Origin: an uncultured Desulfotignum sp.
Lineage (GTDB): Bacteria > Desulfobacterota > Desulfobacteria > Desulfobacterales > Desulfobacteraceae
Length of the DNA stretch: 16,567 bases
Direction of reading: 5' to 3'
Assembly: GCA_937951975.1 (NCBI GenBank)
Contig: CALGAJ010000237.1
Span: 1-16,567 of the forward strand
The position numbers and the translations under genes were made by a program. The stretch's first letter is position 1. Each line of letters opens with the position of its first letter. Shown piece by piece: positions 14,970-16,567 of the stretch. The notes under the pieces were generated by a model. That model did no database searches and was not told where the DNA came from. It was given only the letters and a program-made list of their open reading frames with translations.

Positions 14970-15329
14970 TTATAGATCCGGATTGAGCCGCTTCCGGATG
15001 GTTTCGATCAAGGTATCGATGTTCAGCGGCTTGGCCAGAAAAATGTCATCGAATTGATCCGGTATCCCGTTCTGATCGATGGTGCCGTGTCCGGTCACAA
15101 AAATGAACTTGATGTCCGGCAGCTGGTCCAGCAGCTTTTTTTTCAGGGTGAAGCCGCTCATCCCGGGCATTTTCATGTCCAGCACCGCGATGTCGTAAGG
15201 TGTCCGGACCGCTTTTTCCAGGGCCTGGTCCCCGGAATAGGCCACATCCGCGTCCAGTCCCCGAAGCGACAGTCTTCTGGCCAGCATGTTGATGAATTTG
15301 GTCTCGTCATCCACTAGAAGTATTTTCAT
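14970..15329 (-). CDS. single-domain response regulator
   Basis: A 119-residue stand-alone receiver (CheY-like in size) with LLVDDETKF (D7, D8), acceptor D51 in VLDMKMPG, switch residue T79 in VTGHG and K100 in LAKPL. With no output domain it must act by protein interaction or as a phosphate shuttle. The ATG at 15329 lies three bases beyond the kinase stop and in the same reading frame, and its ribosome binding site (AAGG) is inside the kinase 3' end, so translation of the two is very tightly linked. The kinase is the obvious phosphodonor. Confidence 0.95.
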   Translation of the reverse strand: MKILLVDDETKFINMLARRLSLRGLDADVAYSGDQALEKAVRTPYDIAVLDMKMPGMSGFTLKKKLLDQLPDIKFIFVTGHGTIDQNGIPDQFDDIFLAKPLNIDTLIETIRKRLNPDL

Positions 15330-15332
15330 GTG

Positions 15333-16567
15333 TTAACCTTTTTTTTGGACCTTGACCGGCAGGGTCACAGTAAAGATGGTGCCAACCCCTTCACTGCTTT
15401 CCACCTGGACAGTTCCCTGCAGTTTCCTGACCAGGCCGTAGGTGATGGACAGGCCCAGGCCGGTTCCCATTTTGTCTTTTTTGGTACTGAAAAACGGTTC
15501 ATGAATCCGTTTGAGGTTTTCTTCGGGGATGCCGCAGCCCGTGTCTTTGATCTCGATGCTGATTTTGTTCGGGGGCAGGTGTGATACCGTGATATCCAGA
15601 CATCCATTGGCTTCAATGGCCTGGAATGCGTTGTTGATCAGGTTGAGCAGAATCTGCTGAAGTTTGCCCCGGTCGGTCTCGATGGCAGGAACGTTCGGGG
15701 CGATGGTTGTGGTGACATGGATCCCTTTGTATTCGGTTTCTTTCTTGTGAAAACTCAGGATACCGGTGATCAGTTTTTCCACGTTTACCAGAGATGTCTG
15801 GACATCGAACTGCCGGACAAACCCCAAAAGCTGGCTGGTGATGGTGCCGCACCGGGACACCGCCTCCAGAATGTCGTCCAGAAGCTCGGAAATTTCCGAG
15901 TCACTGCGGTGTTCATCCGGGTACTGATACAGATCTTTGAGGTAGCCTGCGGTTTCATTGATCAACGCCAGGGGGTTGTTGATTTCATGGGCGATGCCCG
16001 CGGACAGCTGACCGATGCTGGCCAGCTGCTGGCTTTGTTCCATTTTCAACATGGTTTCCGCTTTGGTCTGGTCCGCCAGAAACAGCTGGTTCACCATGAA
16101 CGTGGATACCAGGGTGATAATGACCATCATCACCAGGCAGCAGACCCCGATGATCCAGTTAAAGGTTTTGCCCAGGTTCAGCCAGGTTCCCATGACATCG
16201 GATTTTTTCTTGTGAACCATCAGGATGAACGGGGTGGTGACCGCTTCGGTGAAAATATACGAATATCCCATGATAAAGGCGTTTTCTCCTTTGTGGTCGG
16301 GCCGGATCACCTGGGTGGTGTCTGAAAATGCCGGCACGGCCAGCGGCGCCTTTGTAAAAATTTTTCCATACCTTGTGGAAGGGGTCTGAAGGACACCCTC
16401 CCGGTTGATCAGAAAAATATCCGTATGAATATTGGTCTTATAGGAGGTCAGCATGCTCATGAGCCGCTGGGTGTCCAGGGTGGCCCTGAGGATGAAATGC
16501 CGGCCGTATGCGGTCTGAGACCTGACTGCAATGATGATGTGGGGGATATCCCGGTATCCGGTGAACA
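15333..16567 (-). CDS. membrane sensor histidine kinase, 5' part outside window
   Basis: The frame is open to the window edge, so the gene is partial; 410 C-terminal residues are visible. Counting from the window edge, about residues 1-130 are a periplasmic sensor segment in the style of the membrane-proximal part of a double Cache domain (HFILRATLDTQRLMSML, then TDIFLINREGVLQTP). A membrane helix follows (WIIGVCCLVMMVIITLVSTF), then a dimerisation domain with the phospho-acceptor in GIAHEINNPLALI. The HATPase_c domain is complete: NLINNAFQAIEANG (N box), DTGCGIP (G1), EPFFSTK (F box) and GTGLGLSI (G2). The type is NtrB/HPK4-like. An in-frame ATG at 16460 is internal to the sensor domain and is not the start. 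The ligand is unknown; Cache domains often bind small organic acids or amino acids. Confidence 0.93.
   Translation of the reverse strand, partial: FTGYRDIPHIIIAVRSQTAYGRHFILRATLDTQRLMSMLTSYKTNIHTDIFLINREGVLQTPSTRYGKIFTKAPLAVPAFSDTTQVIRPDHKGENAFIMGYSYIFTEAVTTPFILMVHKKKSDVMGTWLNLGKTFNWIIGVCCLVMMVIITLVSTFMVNQLFLADQTKAETMLKMEQSQQLASIGQLSAGIAHEINNPLALINETAGYLKDLYQYPDEHRSDSEISELLDDILEAVSRCGTITSQLLGFVRQFDVQTSLVNVEKLITGILSFHKKETEYKGIHVTTTIAPNVPAIETDRGKLQQILLNLINNAFQAIEANGCLDITVSHLPPNKISIEIKDTGCGIPEENLKRIHEPFFSTKKDKMGTGLGLSITYGLVRKLQGTVQVESSEGVGTIFTVTLPVKVQKKG

Noticed and set aside
16461..16567. ATG at 16460 as the start of the sensor kinase
   Set aside because: The same frame is open to the window edge and reads as Cache-type sensor sequence (HFILRATLDTQRL), so the start lies outside the window.

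Overview
The window looks like the first 16.6 kb of a contig from a sulfate-reducer-like deltaproteobacterium, most likely Desulfobacterales. The evidence is a selenocysteine tRNA gene, the gene order pgpA-recA-alaS, and many sensor kinase/response-regulator genes. This placement is inference from gene content and protein style, not from a phylogenetic marker search. Bases 1-49 are not genomic: they match the Illumina TruSeq universal (P5) adapter, so the first gene is cut by the contig edge.

Left part (50-3684): a 5'-truncated RelE/HigB-type toxin overlaps its XRE-family antitoxin. On the minus strand follow a periplasmic-sensing c-di-GMP phosphodiesterase (solute-binding domain, membrane helix, degenerate GGDEF, intact EAL) and a small AhpD-like carboxymuconolactone decarboxylase family protein. 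A roughly 300-base structured stretch with no recognised gene, a 23-residue ORF with a strong ribosome binding site, and the selenocysteine tRNA (minus strand) come next.

Middle (3893-12601), plus strand: an M20 peptidase T-like enzyme is followed one base later by larC (nickel-pincer cofactor nickel insertion). Then come pgpA, recA and alaS in tight succession, and two inner-membrane permeases of a YejBE-type peptide ABC transporter that overlap by ATGA. No substrate-binding protein or ATPase gene accompanies them here.

Right part (12614-16567), all minus strand: a YitT-family membrane protein with its own good sigma70-like promoter, then a four-gene signalling cluster. Read in transcription order this is a membrane sensor histidine kinase (running off the window), a single-domain response regulator in the same reading frame, a cytoplasmic pseudo-histidine kinase that keeps the phospho-acceptor His region but has lost the ATP-binding boxes, and a second response regulator with a helical tail. 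The four probably form one phosphorelay; no output gene is identified.

I do not see CRISPR arrays, insertion sequences, rRNA or phage genes. The least ordinary items are the kinase/pseudokinase relay with its nearly fused kinase-receiver pair, the structured non-coding stretch next to the selenocysteine tRNA, and a coding-like frame-shifted tail after the phosphodiesterase gene.
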